Notes: generated by a model from the letters alone, not told the origin. Counted from the stretch's first letter, positions 8,340-17,426 are shown. The stretch: DNA of 64,000 bases from Saccharothrix sp. ST-888 (GCF_000955975.1 NZ_JYJF01000022.1:4296-68295), one strand, 5' to 3'. Program-made: numbers and translations.

Positions 8340-9399
8340 CGGCTGCGCCCCTGCCCTTCTGGTACTCGATGGCCTGGTAGAGCGCCTTGATGTTGCCGCT
8401 GCCGAACGAGCGGGCCCCCATCCGCTCGATAACCTCCAGGAAGAGGGTGTTGCGCGGGTGCACGGACCGGGCGAATATCTGGAACAGCTGCCCGTCGTGG
8501 TCCTCGTCGATCAGGATGTTCAGCCGCTCCAGCTCCGGTACCGAGTGCCGGAGCGGGGTGAGGCGGCCGGAGAGCAGCCGGTAGTACGCCTGCGGGGTCC
8601 GCAGGAACTCCACGCCCCGGGCGGCGATCGCGTCGACCGATCCCACGATGTCGTGCGTGGTGAAGGCGATGTGCTGCACCCCGGGACCGCCGTGGTCCTT
8701 GAGGAACTCGTCCAGGTGGCCGCTGACCTCGGCCTGATCCGGCTCGATCAGCGTGAGGATGACGGTGCCGTTCTGCACCACCTTGGTGATCATCACCTGT
8801 CCGCTGGCCTCGACCCGCTCCGTGAAGACCAGCTCGAAGTCGAGGACCTCCCGGTAGAAGGCGACCGTCGCGTCGATCTGCCCGGGCTCGACGCAGATCG
8901 CGAAGTGGTCGACCTCCCGCAGGCCGCAGTCCGGCCCGGCCGGGTCGGCATCGATCGGCGCCAGCCCGGGCAGCAGCCGCTCGTCGGCCCGCGCCGGCCG
9001 CTGGACGAAGGTGTGGGCGATGTCGCCGACGCCCATGATGGTCGCGGTGACCAGCTCGCCGTGCGCGGCCGGCCCCGAGACGGGCCGGGCGCCACGCCGG
9101 ACCGCCGCCGCGAAGGCGGCCCGGGCGTCCGGGACCCGCAGCGCGATGTCGGCCACCCCGTCTCCGTGCTTCTCGACGTACGCCGCTGCCGGGTGGTCGC
9201 CCACCAGCGGCTGGCTGAGCAGCACCCGGATGCCGTGCCGGCCGAGCGCCACCGAGCGCAGTTCCGGTGCCTGCGGCGCCGAACTCGCGTACACCTCCAG
9301 GCCGTAGCCGTGGACCAGCCACCCGGTGGTGGCCGCCAGGTCGGCGACGTAGCAGGCGATGTGGTCGACGAGCATGCCTTCGAAGGTCTCCCGGCCCAC
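8329..9399 (-). CDS. hmaS: 4-hydroxymandelate synthase / 4-hydroxyphenylpyruvate dioxygenase homologue
   Basis: 356 aa from GTG 9399, which follows AGAGGAG by 7 nt; ATG 9423 is an alternative with a weak site. The protein has two vicinal-oxygen-chelate halves. The Fe(II) ligands are His165 (REVDHFAI), His243 (GVQHIAF) and Glu322 (FLEVIER). HPPD and HmaS share fold and substrate (4-hydroxyphenylpyruvate) but give homogentisate or 4-hydroxymandelate. At residue 337 this protein has Ile in SGNIKALY, where HPPDs have Phe (GNFKALF). A Phe-to-Ile change here is known to shift HPPD towards hydroxymandelate. Its place between MbtH and the methyltransferase also fits HmaS. I infer HmaS with moderate confidence. 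Confidence 0.85.
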   Translation of the reverse strand: MGRETFEGMLVDHIACYVADLAATTGWLVHGYGLEVYASSAPQAPELRSVALGRHGIRVLLSQPLVGDHPAAAYVEKHGDGVADIALRVPDARAAFAAAVRRGARPVSGPAAHGELVTATIMGVGDIAHTFVQRPARADERLLPGLAPIDADPAGPDCGLREVDHFAICVEPGQIDATVAFYREVLDFELVFTERVEASGQVMITKVVQNGTVILTLIEPDQAEVSGHLDEFLKDHGGPGVQHIAFTTHDIVGSVDAIAARGVEFLRTPQAYYRLLSGRLTPLRHSVPELERLNILIDEDHDGQLFQIFARSVHPRNTLFLEVIERMGARSFGSGNIKALYQAIEYQKGRGAADGT

Positions 9400-9425
9400 G
9401 TCGACGCTCCTCTCTTGACTCATCG

Positions 9426-9647
9426 TCAGTTCTCCGGCTGCCTCGGCCGGCGCCCGGCGAGGCCGCTCGGCCGCAGGTCTGTCCAGTGCTCGTTCACGTA
9501 GTCGAGGGACGTGGCGCGGTCGGCCGGACCGTGGGCGACCGTCCAGCCCGCCGGCACCTCGACGGTGGCGGGCCAGAGCGAGAACTGGCCGTCCGCGTTG
9601 ACCAGGACCGAGAACGCCCCGCCCGGAACGTCGAAGGGGTTGGTCAT
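9426..9647 (-). CDS. MbtH-like protein
   Basis: 73 aa. It has the family signature: NPFDVPGGAFSVLVN at the N-terminus, the QFSLWP strand, PAGWTVAHG and the DYVNEHWTDLRP C-terminal helix with its invariant Trp residues. MbtH proteins bind and activate or solubilise NRPS adenylation domains. Its ATG overlaps the stop codon of the adenylation-carrier gene (ATGA), so the two proteins are made together. The obvious partner is that adenylation domain. Confidence 0.96.
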   Translation of the reverse strand: MTNPFDVPGGAFSVLVNADGQFSLWPATVEVPAGWTVAHGPADRATSLDYVNEHWTDLRPSGLAGRRPRQPEN

Positions 9648-11398
9648 CCCTGCTCTCCTTCCGGCCGGCCCAGCAGGCCGTCCAGGCCGGCCACCGTCGG
9701 GGCGTCGAAGAACTGAGTGATCGTCAGATCTACCTCCAGCAGCGACCGGATCCGGCTGACCAGCCGCATCGCCGCCAGGGACTGGCCACCCAGCTCGAAG
9801 AAGCTGTCGTCGATACCGATCTCGGGCGCCTCCAGCACCTCGGCGAAGAGCGTGCACAGCGCCCGCTGCCGATCGGTCAGCGGCGCCCGGCGGGCCGAGC
9901 TCGCCACCGGCGCGGGCAGCGCCCGCCGGTCCAGCTTGCCGTTGGGGGTCAGCGGCAGGGCCGGCACGGCCACGAAGGCCGTCGGCACCATGTACGCGGG
10001 CAGCAGCTCCACGGCGTGCGCCCGCAGTGCGCCCGCCTCGATCCCGCCGGACTCCGGAACGTAGTACGCCACCAGGCGCTTCTCCCCGGAGTCCGACTCC
10101 CGTGCCACGACCGCGACATGGGCCAGGCCCGGATACTGCGCCAGCACCGCCTCCGCCTCGGCGGGCTCCACCCGGAAGCCCATCACCTTGAGCTGGTCGT
10201 TGGCCCGGCCGAGGTACTCGAGCCGACCGTCCCGGTCCATCCGGACCAGGTCTCCGGTGCGGTACATCCGCTCTCCCGGCGCGCCGAACGGGTTGGCCAC
10301 GAAGCGCTCGGCGGTCAGGTCGGGCCGGCCGAAGTACCCCCGGGCCAGGCCGCGTCCGGCGAGGTGGAGCTCGCCCACCGCACCGGCCGGCACGGGCCGC
10401 AGGTCCGCGTCCAGGACGTGCAGCCGGACGTTGTCCATCGGGCGGCCCACCGGCACCGGCCCTGCCGCCCGGTAGGGGGCGGTCATCGGCGCGCTGGTGC
10501 TGAACAGCGTCGCCTCGGTCGCGCCGTACATCGCCCGTACCACCAGGCCGGGATTGTGCTCCAGCACCCGCTGGACGGCCGCGGGCGCGATCACGTCGCC
10601 GCCGGTGAGCACCTCGCGCACCCCGGCGAGAGCGCTCGGGTCCTCCTCGGCCAGGACCCGGAACAGTCCGGCGGTCAGGTGGATGCCGGTGATCCGCTCC
10701 TCGGCGACGAGCCGGCGCAGGGCGTGCACATCGAGGTCCCCGGCCGGGGCCACCACGATCCGCCCGCCGTGCAGCAGCGGCACCCAGAGCTCGTACGTGG
10801 AGACGTTGAAGGCGTACGGCGCCACCATCAGCACCCGCTCGTGCCGGCCGTCCGCCCACATCGAGTCCAGGGCCAGGCCCAACGCGTCCCGGTGGGCGAT
10901 CGCGACGCCCTTCGGCTCTCCGGTCGACCCGGAGGTGTGGATCACGTAGGCGAGTTGAGCGGGATCGATCCCGACCGCGGGGTCGTGTGCGGGGTAGCCG
11001 GTCAGTCCCTTCTCGCCCTCGACGACGACCACGTCGGCGCCCTCGGGCAGCCCGCGCCCGCGCATCACCTCATCGGCCAGCAGCACCGGCGCCGCGCAGT
11101 GCTCCAGAATCCACTGCTTGCGCTGCAACGGGTACGCGCTGTGCAGCGGGAGGTAGCACCCGCCCGCCTTGAGCACCGCCAGAATCGCCACCACCAGGTC
11201 CACGGACCGTTCCATCAGCACCGCGACCGGCGACTCGGCCCGCACGCCGAGTTCGCGCAGCCGGTGTGCCAGCCGATTCGACCGCTCGTCCAACTCGCGG
11301 TAGCTGAGCTGGACTTCGCCCGACGACACGGCAATCGCATCCGGTGTCCTGACCGCCTCCTGCGTGAAATGCCCATGAATGGAAGGGGAAACCACCAT
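9644..11398 (-). CDS. NRPS adenylation-carrier (A-T) didomain loading a non-alpha-amino acid
   Basis: 584 aa. The A domain (about 10-500) has core motifs YVIHTSGSTGEPKG, YGATEAT, YRTGDLV, GRANDQLKVMGFRVEP and NGKLDRR. The carrier domain follows (about 505-575), with Ser540 in FELGGQSLAAM as the phosphopantetheine site. The A4 motif is FNVS, not FDxS: Asn198 replaces the Asp (Asp235 of GrsA) that binds the substrate's alpha-amino group. My manual pocket code is roughly N-V-Y-G-L-G-M-L-F-K, which suggests an aromatic acid without an alpha-amino group. In C-1027 the corresponding functions are the separate SgcC1 and SgcC2. GTG 11395 may be the true start because GGAGG ends only 1-2 nt before ATG 11398. 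Confidence 0.93.
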   Translation of the reverse strand: MVVSPSIHGHFTQEAVRTPDAIAVSSGEVQLSYRELDERSNRLAHRLRELGVRAESPVAVLMERSVDLVVAILAVLKAGGCYLPLHSAYPLQRKQWILEHCAAPVLLADEVMRGRGLPEGADVVVVEGEKGLTGYPAHDPAVGIDPAQLAYVIHTSGSTGEPKGVAIAHRDALGLALDSMWADGRHERVLMVAPYAFNVSTYELWVPLLHGGRIVVAPAGDLDVHALRRLVAEERITGIHLTAGLFRVLAEEDPSALAGVREVLTGGDVIAPAAVQRVLEHNPGLVVRAMYGATEATLFSTSAPMTAPYRAAGPVPVGRPMDNVRLHVLDADLRPVPAGAVGELHLAGRGLARGYFGRPDLTAERFVANPFGAPGERMYRTGDLVRMDRDGRLEYLGRANDQLKVMGFRVEPAEAEAVLAQYPGLAHVAVVARESDSGEKRLVAYYVPESGGIEAGALRAHAVELLPAYMVPTAFVAVPALPLTPNGKLDRRALPAPVASSARRAPLTDRQRALCTLFAEVLEAPEIGIDDSFFELGGQSLAAMRLVSRIRSLLEVDLTITQFFDAPTVAGLDGLLGRPEGEQG

Positions 11399-11503
11399 GT
11401 CCTCCGATCCGTCCGATCGCGACGGCCCTCTCGATCTGGATTTCCAGCCTGCGGCCGGCGCGCCTTTCCTGTCATCTCCCGGATTGCCGGCCTGTGCCCC
11501 GCA

Positions 11504-13078
11504 TCAGCCGTCGAGCAGCCGGTGGACGGAATCGCTCAGCTCCCCGAAGGAGGAAAGATCGGGCACTGTCCACCCGTTCAGGTCGTACTCGGCCAGGCAC
11601 TCGTCGACCAGGGCCTTGTAGGAATCCACCTGACCGTTGGCCAGCTGGGCGAAGAGCAGCTCGACCCGGGTATTCTCGTGATTTCCGGCGTAGTTGCGTT
11701 CGTAGAGCTCGTGGCGTCCGCCGAACTCGCTGCCGACGGCGTCCCAGAGCAGCTTCATCAGCTTGACCCGCTCGACCGCGTCGACGCCGCCGGAGCCCCG
11801 GATGAACCGGTCCAGATAGGGCCGGATCTCCGGATTGGCGAAGTCCTTGGCGCTGGAGTTCACGTAGATCAGGCCGCTGGCCACGTCCTGCAGCACGATC
11901 TCCCTGATCCGCGGGTAGCCGACCTGCATGAACCAGCGATAGGCCAGCCCGTACTGGGAGTTGGGAAGGACGGCACCGTTGCGCCAGGCGACCGGGTTGC
12001 GGGCGGCCGCGTCCGACAGGCCCCAGAACAGGTTGCGCCACGCCAGCACCTCGCCGAGGCGGCTCTGCACGCCGCGGAAGTCGCTGCTGCCGGTGATGTC
12101 CACGGCCTTGGCCAGCAGCCCGGCGATGAACTCCAGCTTCACCGCCAGCCGGGTGCAGCCGTGGAAGGTGAACCGCTCGATGAAGCCCGACTGGCCGGTG
12201 AACATCCTGATCTTCTCCGGCTGGCCGTAGATGAAGACGTTCTCCCACGGGATGAGCACCTTGTCGAGCACCAGGATGGTGTCGTTCTCGTCCAGCCGGG
12301 ACGACAGCGGGTAGTCGAAGGGGCTGCCCATGGCCGCCGCCGACGCGCTGTAGGACGGGCGGCAGATCAGCTTCATCCCCGGTGCGTTCATCGGCACCGT
12401 GGCCACCAGCGCGAAGGTGCGGTCCTTGATCGGCAGGCCGTAGTGCGCGATGAAGTTGTAGTGCGTCAGCGCGGAGCCGGTGGCGACCACCTTCGCGCCG
12501 GACACCACCAGGCCGGCGTCCGTCTCCTGCTCCGCGCGGATGAAGACGTCGGCCACCTGGTCGGGTGGCAGACTGCGGTCGACCGGCGGGTGCACGATCG
12601 CGTGGTTCCAGTACAGGACCTTCTCCTGCGACTCGGCGTACCAGCGCCGGGCGTTGTCCGCGAACGGCTCGTAGAAGTCCGCGTTCGCGCCGAGGGTGCC
12701 GAGGAAGGACGCCTTGTAGTCGGGGCTCCGGCCCATCCAGCCGTAGCTCATGCGCGCCCAGGCGGCGATCGCCTGCTGATCACCGACCAGGTCCTCGGCG
12801 CTGCGCGGGGTGGTGAAGAACCGGTGCGTGAAGCCCTCGCCACCGCTGTCGACCGGTGCGGTCAGCACGCCCTGGTGCCGCGGGTCGTGCAGGGCGTCGT
12901 AGAGCCGCGCGGTCATCCGGACCGGATTGTGGAAGGCCGGATGCGAGGTGACGTCCTTGATTCGATCACCGTAGAGGTAGATCTCCCGATCGTCGCGGAG
13001 GCTCTCGATGTATTCCGCCCCGGTGAGCGGGCGGGTCCCGCGCCCTTTCCCGGCGGCGGTTTCCCGGTCTTCGGCCAT
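11504..13078 (-). CDS. HpaB/SgcC-like FADH2-dependent aromatic hydroxylase
   Basis: 524 aa, a full-length 4-hydroxyphenylacetate 3-monooxygenase family member (HpaB N- and C-domains). Typical segments are RPLTGAEYIESLRD near the start, DPRHQGVL, the flavin-pocket region ETDAGLVVSGAKVVATG and the helix VQSRLGEVLAWRNLFW. Family members ortho-hydroxylate phenols with reduced FAD. SgcC in the C-1027 pathway does this on a carrier-bound beta-tyrosine. Here the substrate is probably the aromatic acid on the neighbouring A-T protein, giving a catechol. Reduced flavin could come from the E6-like reductase at 23.5 kb. It is the first gene of the leftward operon. Confidence 0.9.
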   Translation of the reverse strand: MAEDRETAAGKGRGTRPLTGAEYIESLRDDREIYLYGDRIKDVTSHPAFHNPVRMTARLYDALHDPRHQGVLTAPVDSGGEGFTHRFFTTPRSAEDLVGDQQAIAAWARMSYGWMGRSPDYKASFLGTLGANADFYEPFADNARRWYAESQEKVLYWNHAIVHPPVDRSLPPDQVADVFIRAEQETDAGLVVSGAKVVATGSALTHYNFIAHYGLPIKDRTFALVATVPMNAPGMKLICRPSYSASAAAMGSPFDYPLSSRLDENDTILVLDKVLIPWENVFIYGQPEKIRMFTGQSGFIERFTFHGCTRLAVKLEFIAGLLAKAVDITGSSDFRGVQSRLGEVLAWRNLFWGLSDAAARNPVAWRNGAVLPNSQYGLAYRWFMQVGYPRIREIVLQDVASGLIYVNSSAKDFANPEIRPYLDRFIRGSGGVDAVERVKLMKLLWDAVGSEFGGRHELYERNYAGNHENTRVELLFAQLANGQVDSYKALVDECLAEYDLNGWTVPDLSSFGELSDSVHRLLDG

Positions 13079-13273
13079 CAGACGCTTCTCCTTGCTGCCA
13101 ATTCACCGGACGATTCCGAGCCTGGCATCCATCGGGCGGCGACTGCTTCTCCCAACGTGCGCGCTTCCCGCACATCCGGCCGGTGGACTCAGCAAGTCCA
13201 GAGATGCCCAGGGTCGGGCACGGACGGATCATAAGCTTCTGGATTGCCCGGTCAGCCGCAGGAGGACGCCAGA
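13079..13273. promoter_or_regulatory. Divergent promoter region
   Basis: 195 nt separating the leftward peripheral-unit operon from the rightward solute-binding-like gene, so both promoters should lie here. An AGGAGG ribosome-binding site (13259-13264) serves the rightward gene. I see no convincing operator repeat. Confidence 0.5.
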
Positions 13274-14611
13274 ATGAGCAACCGAATCGTCATCGACGTC
13301 GTGGTGCCGCAATACCCGTTCATGCCGTACTTTCTCGACCGCACCAGGGAGTTGGCCGCGAAGTTCATGGCCGGCCACCCCGACTACCTGATCCGGGTCA
13401 GCGGCGTGGACTGGCTGTCGGTTTCGCAGGCGGTCCACGACGCGGCCCAGCAGGGCACCGCGCCCACCGTCGTGCAGTACTTCTACACCTCGGCCCAGCA
13501 GGCCCGCGACACCCGAAGGCCCGACGGGTCACCGCTGTTCACCTCGGTCGAGCGGGCGATCGCGGGGCGGACCGAGATCCTCGGCGAGCCGGTCGTCCTC
13601 GGCGACGTCGCGCCGGCGGCCCGGCGGTACTACACCTACGACGGTGAAGTGGTGGCCATGCCACCACTCACCTCGACCACCCTGCTCTACGCCAACACCA
13701 CCGTGCTGAACCGGGCCGGGATCACCGAAGTCCCACAGACCTGGGCCGGAATCGAGGCCGCGTGCCGGGCCGTCGCCGCGCTCCCGGACGGACCGGCCCA
13801 CGCGATCACCTGGCCCAATCACGGCTGGTGGTTCCAGCAGTCGGCGGCCCAGCAGGGTGCGCTGCTGGCCGACCACGACAACGGTCGTTCCGGCCGCGCC
13901 GAGCAGGTGTACCTCGACTCGGACGCGATGCTGGCCTACGTCGAGTGGTGGCGGCGGCTGCACCGCGCGGGCCTGTACCGCTACCACCCCAGCCGGGTGA
14001 ACACGGAGGTCGACTGGGACGCCAACTTCCGTGCCTTCGCCGACCAGCAGGTCGCCTTCACCCTCACCACCTCGGTCGAGGCGGCGCGGATGGCCCAGGC
14101 CGGCCGGGACGGCGGCTTCGCGGTGCGGGCCTGCCGGATGCCGTACAACGAGCAGGTGCCCTACGCGGGCAACGTGATCGGCGGGGACGCGCTCTGGCTG
14201 GCCGACGGCCTCGACCAGGAGACCCAGGACGGCGCCCTGGCCTTCATGCAGTACCTGAACACGCCCCGCACGGCGGCCGACCGGCATCGGGAGACCGGCT
14301 TCATCCCGGTCACCGGCGACGCGATCGAACTGCTGGAGCGGGAAGGCTGGTTCGAGCAGAACCCGCACTTCCGTACGGCGCTGGACCAGCTCGCCGCCAA
14401 CGACGGTTCGCCGGCCGCGCAGGGCGCGCTGCTCGGGGACTTCGCCGGGATCCAGGACGTCATGACCCGCGCCATGCACGACGTCCTGGTCTCCGACGTG
14501 GACCCGCGGGCCCGCTTCACCCAGGCGAACGCCGAGGCCCAGCAGCTGCTGGACGACTACAACGCCGCCTGCCGGGGGCTGCGGCCCCGAGGCCCGATCA
14601 GGGTCGGCTGA
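13274..14611 (+). CDS. Solute-binding-protein fold without signal peptide
   Basis: 445 aa. The sequence resembles family 1 extracellular solute-binding proteins of sugar ABC transporters: an opening beta strand (NRIVIDVVVPQYPFM), the TTLLYANTTVLNRAG hinge, a QTWAGIEAACRAV helix, YAGNVIGGDALWL and the C-terminal QQLLDDYNAA helix. ATG 13274 follows AGGAGG at an ideal distance and the first strand begins at residue 4. There is no signal peptide, lipobox or Tat motif, so the protein should stay in the cytosol. No permease or ATPase gene is nearby. It may have been recruited to bind an intermediate or the toxic enediyne. This is inference; an unrecognised export route is the alternative. Confidence 0.8.
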   Translation: MSNRIVIDVVVPQYPFMPYFLDRTRELAAKFMAGHPDYLIRVSGVDWLSVSQAVHDAAQQGTAPTVVQYFYTSAQQARDTRRPDGSPLFTSVERAIAGRTEILGEPVVLGDVAPAARRYYTYDGEVVAMPPLTSTTLLYANTTVLNRAGITEVPQTWAGIEAACRAVAALPDGPAHAITWPNHGWWFQQSAAQQGALLADHDNGRSGRAEQVYLDSDAMLAYVEWWRRLHRAGLYRYHPSRVNTEVDWDANFRAFADQQVAFTLTTSVEAARMAQAGRDGGFAVRACRMPYNEQVPYAGNVIGGDALWLADGLDQETQDGALAFMQYLNTPRTAADRHRETGFIPVTGDAIELLEREGWFEQNPHFRTALDQLAANDGSPAAQGALLGDFAGIQDVMTRAMHDVLVSDVDPRARFTQANAEAQQLLDDYNAACRGLRPRGPIRVG

Positions 14612-14618
14612 GCAGGCG

Positions 14619-16007
14619 TCAGGAACGCTCGGGGCGGAGCTCCAGCGGCGCGTCCGGCGCCTGGACCAACTCCCGCAGTACCTCGCGGAACCGGTCCACC
14701 AGCTCCGCCACCGAGCGTTCGTCGTAGAGGTTGCTGTTGTACTGGATGCCCGCGACCACATCGCCGGCCGGGTCGAGGTTGAGCGTCCACAACGCGCCGT
14801 TGGGCACGTCCGAGCCCACCGGCTGCGAGGTGAGCCGGCGCCGCACCTCGGTGTACTCGAGGTCCCCGATCAGCTCCCCGTCCAGGAGGAACGGGAACGG
14901 GAAGACCTGGAAGACACAGGCCGCCCGGCCGTCCTCCAGCGTCGGCAGCATCAACTCCGGCGCCTCGGCGAGGATCTGGCCGAACGGAAGGTCATGGGCG
15001 TACGCCTCCAGACTCGTGGTGCGGATGCGGGCGACCACCTCGGCGAAGCTGCGGCACCCGGCGAGCTCCGTGCGCAGCGGCAGGAAGTTGAAGAACGGCC
15101 CGACCGTGTGGTGGAACCGGTCCTCACCGCGCCCCGGCGAGAACGTCGGCACCACCAAGTCCGTGCTTCCGGTGGTCCGCTGGACGAGCACCGCGAACGC
15201 GCCGAGCAGCACCATGAAGGGCGTGCTGCGCAGGGCCCTGGAGATCTCCACGGCCCGCGAGGTCAGTTCGGCGTCGACGGTGAAGCGGTGGACAGCGGTG
15301 GACTCCGGCAGGCCGGTCGACTTCGGCCGGTCGGTGGGCACCGAGAGGATCCGGGCGCCGGCGAGCTGCTCGCGCCAGAAGGCGCGCGAGCTCTCCAGCG
15401 CCGGATCATCGGCCAACTCCCGTTGCCAGGCCGAGAATTCGCGGTACGGCAGAGCGGTCGGCAGCTCTTCCGTCCGGTGCCCGCGGCGCGCGGCGTAGCA
15501 GGTGGCGAGGTCGCGGATGATCAGCCGCACCGACCAGCCGTCGGCCGCGGTGTGGTGCACGATCAGGACGAGGACCGCGTCGTCCTCGTCGAAGCGGAGC
15601 AAGGTGGCTTTCAGTAGCGGGAGTTCACGCGCGCTGATGGTGCCCGACTCGACCTCGGCGATCAGCTCTTCCACCGCCCCCTCGCGCGCCGCCGGATCCA
15701 TCCCCGCCGCCTCCCGCAGCTCCAGCCGCACCGGGGACGGCGGGTGGATCTCCTGGTACCGCTCGCCGTCGCCCCGGACGATCGCGGTCCGCAGCGCCTC
15801 GTGGCGGACCACGACATCGTCCAGTGCCTGTTGCAGGGCCCCGGCGTCGGCCTTCCCGCGCAGGCGCCAGCCGTGCACGATGTGGAACCGCGGGCCGAAC
15901 GGCCCCTGGTCGTCACCGCGGTCGAATCCGCACAGGAAATCCTGGTTGAAGGAGAGCGGAATCCTGCTGGCCGGGTCGTCGGACTGCAGCTTCCCATCGG
16001 AACTCAT
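14619..16007 (-). CDS. Free-standing NRPS condensation enzyme (SgcC5-like)
   Basis: 462 aa, a single condensation domain. The catalytic HHTAADG motif lies at residues 151-157, RHEALRT near 55 and GPFFNFLPLR in the C-terminal half. Free-standing C enzymes of this kind in enediyne clusters (SgcC5 in C-1027) join the carrier-bound aromatic acid to a hydroxyl or amine of the enediyne core, making an ester or amide. ATG 16007 is preceded by AGAGGAA. It converges on the solute-binding-like gene with only 7 nt between stops. Its likely donor is the A-T protein at 9.6-11.4 kb. Confidence 0.9.
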   Translation of the reverse strand: MSSDGKLQSDDPASRIPLSFNQDFLCGFDRGDDQGPFGPRFHIVHGWRLRGKADAGALQQALDDVVVRHEALRTAIVRGDGERYQEIHPPSPVRLELREAAGMDPAAREGAVEELIAEVESGTISARELPLLKATLLRFDEDDAVLVLIVHHTAADGWSVRLIIRDLATCYAARRGHRTEELPTALPYREFSAWQRELADDPALESSRAFWREQLAGARILSVPTDRPKSTGLPESTAVHRFTVDAELTSRAVEISRALRSTPFMVLLGAFAVLVQRTTGSTDLVVPTFSPGRGEDRFHHTVGPFFNFLPLRTELAGCRSFAEVVARIRTTSLEAYAHDLPFGQILAEAPELMLPTLEDGRAACVFQVFPFPFLLDGELIGDLEYTEVRRRLTSQPVGSDVPNGALWTLNLDPAGDVVAGIQYNSNLYDERSVAELVDRFREVLRELVQAPDAPLELRPERS

Positions 16008-16184
16008 CGGGCATTCCTCTCGCTGGTGCCAGTCGAATTCGCCCGGGAACCGTAGCAACTGCCCTACCGCCTCGGTTCTTCGAACGTGCTCGCAATCCGG
16101 GAGGTGCGCCGCCGGATGGCTGCGGGCGACCCTTGCCGAAAAGCCCACCCGGCCACGGTAGAAGAACAGAGGAGCTGCGCTGCA

Positions 16185-17426
16185 ATGACGGTCACCACGA
16201 ATGTCGTAGGGTCGAGCTCACCGCTGCCGCCCGAACCCGGCCTGACGCCGGCCGAGATCATCGCCAGGGCCGAGGCCATCGCACCGACCCTGGTGGCACG
16301 GCAGGCCGAGACCGAACAGCGCACCTACTATGCCCAGGACACCCACGAGGAATTCGCCACCGCGGGCTTCTACCGGATTCTCGTCCCCAAGCGGTACGGC
16401 GGGTACGAATTCGGCATCGACACCTTCCTGCGGGTGTCGACGGCACTGGCCCGCGGCTGCCCGTCGACCGGCTGGATGTTCTGCCTCGGCGCCACCCACG
16501 CGCTTCCGGCGGCCTCGCTGTTCAGCGAGCGGGCCCAGGCCGAACTGTTCCGCGACGGCGACTTCATCTGCCCGGCCACCATCGTGCCGAGCGGTTCGGC
16601 CGAGCGGGCCGAGGACGGCGGCTGGCTGCTCAACGGCACCTGGAACTACTGCTCGGGCTCGCCGTACGCGACGCACTTCATGGGCCACGTCCCGGCGCCC
16701 GGTGCGGACGGCGAGCCGCCGGCACCGATGCTCTTCATCGCTCCGCGCAGCGAGTTCCGCCGGCTCGACGACTGGGGCGGCCACCTGGGGCTCAAGGGCA
16801 GCGGCTCGCACAGCGTAGCGATCGAGAACGGCCGCATCCCGGCGTACTTCGCACTTCCGGGGACGCACATGAGCGAGGTCGATGTCGCCGAGGGCACACC
16901 GGGACGCCTGCTGCACGGCAACCCGGAGTACGGCGGCGGCTCGCTCAGCTTCATGCTGCTGGAGGTCGCCTCGCTCGCCGTGGGCATGGCCCAGGGCGCG
17001 CTGGACGCCTACGAGGAGCTGATGCTCGCCCGCACCACCCTGTTCCCGCCCATGGTCACCCGGGCCCAGCACCCGGACTACCAGTTCTGGTACGGCGAGG
17101 CGGCCGGCATGATCGCCACCGCCGAGGCGGCCGTGCTCCAGGCGGTCAGGCAGTGGCAGGAGCTGTGCGCGCGGGGTCCGGGCGCCTTCACCCGGGAGCA
17201 GGACCTGCGGATCGCCACCATCTGCCGCGAGGTGATCCGGCTGTGCTGGCACGCCGTGGAGGGGCAGCTGTTCCCCACCGCCGGTTCCAGCGCCGTCCGG
17301 CACGGCGAGCGGATCGAGCGGATCTGGCGTGACCTGTCCACCCTGCACAGCCACGCCGGGATCGGCGTCTTCCTGTCCTCGGTGACCACCCGGGAGCTGG
17401 CCCGCGCCCGGTTCGGCGTCAAGTAG
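16185..17426 (+). CDS. Acyl-CoA-dehydrogenase-like flavin monooxygenase (group D)
   Basis: 413 aa with the acyl-CoA dehydrogenase fold: helical N-domain (FYRILVPKRYGGYEFG), middle beta domain (GGWLLNGTWNYCSG, and GLKGSGSHSVAIEN as the FMN/FAD-contact region) and a C-terminal helical bundle. The proportions and the GWMFCLGATHALP segment resemble two-component monooxygenases such as HsaA and HpaH-C2 more than true dehydrogenases. These use free reduced flavin to hydroxylate aromatics. ATG 16185 follows AGAGGAG. It heads a rightward pair with the second FAD oxidase 26 nt downstream. A second hydroxylation on the aromatic unit or core is a reasonable guess. Confidence 0.82.
   Translation: MTVTTNVVGSSSPLPPEPGLTPAEIIARAEAIAPTLVARQAETEQRTYYAQDTHEEFATAGFYRILVPKRYGGYEFGIDTFLRVSTALARGCPSTGWMFCLGATHALPAASLFSERAQAELFRDGDFICPATIVPSGSAERAEDGGWLLNGTWNYCSGSPYATHFMGHVPAPGADGEPPAPMLFIAPRSEFRRLDDWGGHLGLKGSGSHSVAIENGRIPAYFALPGTHMSEVDVAEGTPGRLLHGNPEYGGGSLSFMLLEVASLAVGMAQGALDAYEELMLARTTLFPPMVTRAQHPDYQFWYGEAAGMIATAEAAVLQAVRQWQELCARGPGAFTREQDLRIATICREVIRLCWHAVEGQLFPTAGSSAVRHGERIERIWRDLSTLHSHAGIGVFLSSVTTRELARARFGVK

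Noticed and set aside
10016..13234. A plus-strand open frame of over 1000 codons opposite the NRPS and HpaB genes
   Set aside because: It is the GC-skewed antisense of two clear genes. Composition is Arg/Gly/His-rich with no domain, and it has no start with a ribosome-binding site.
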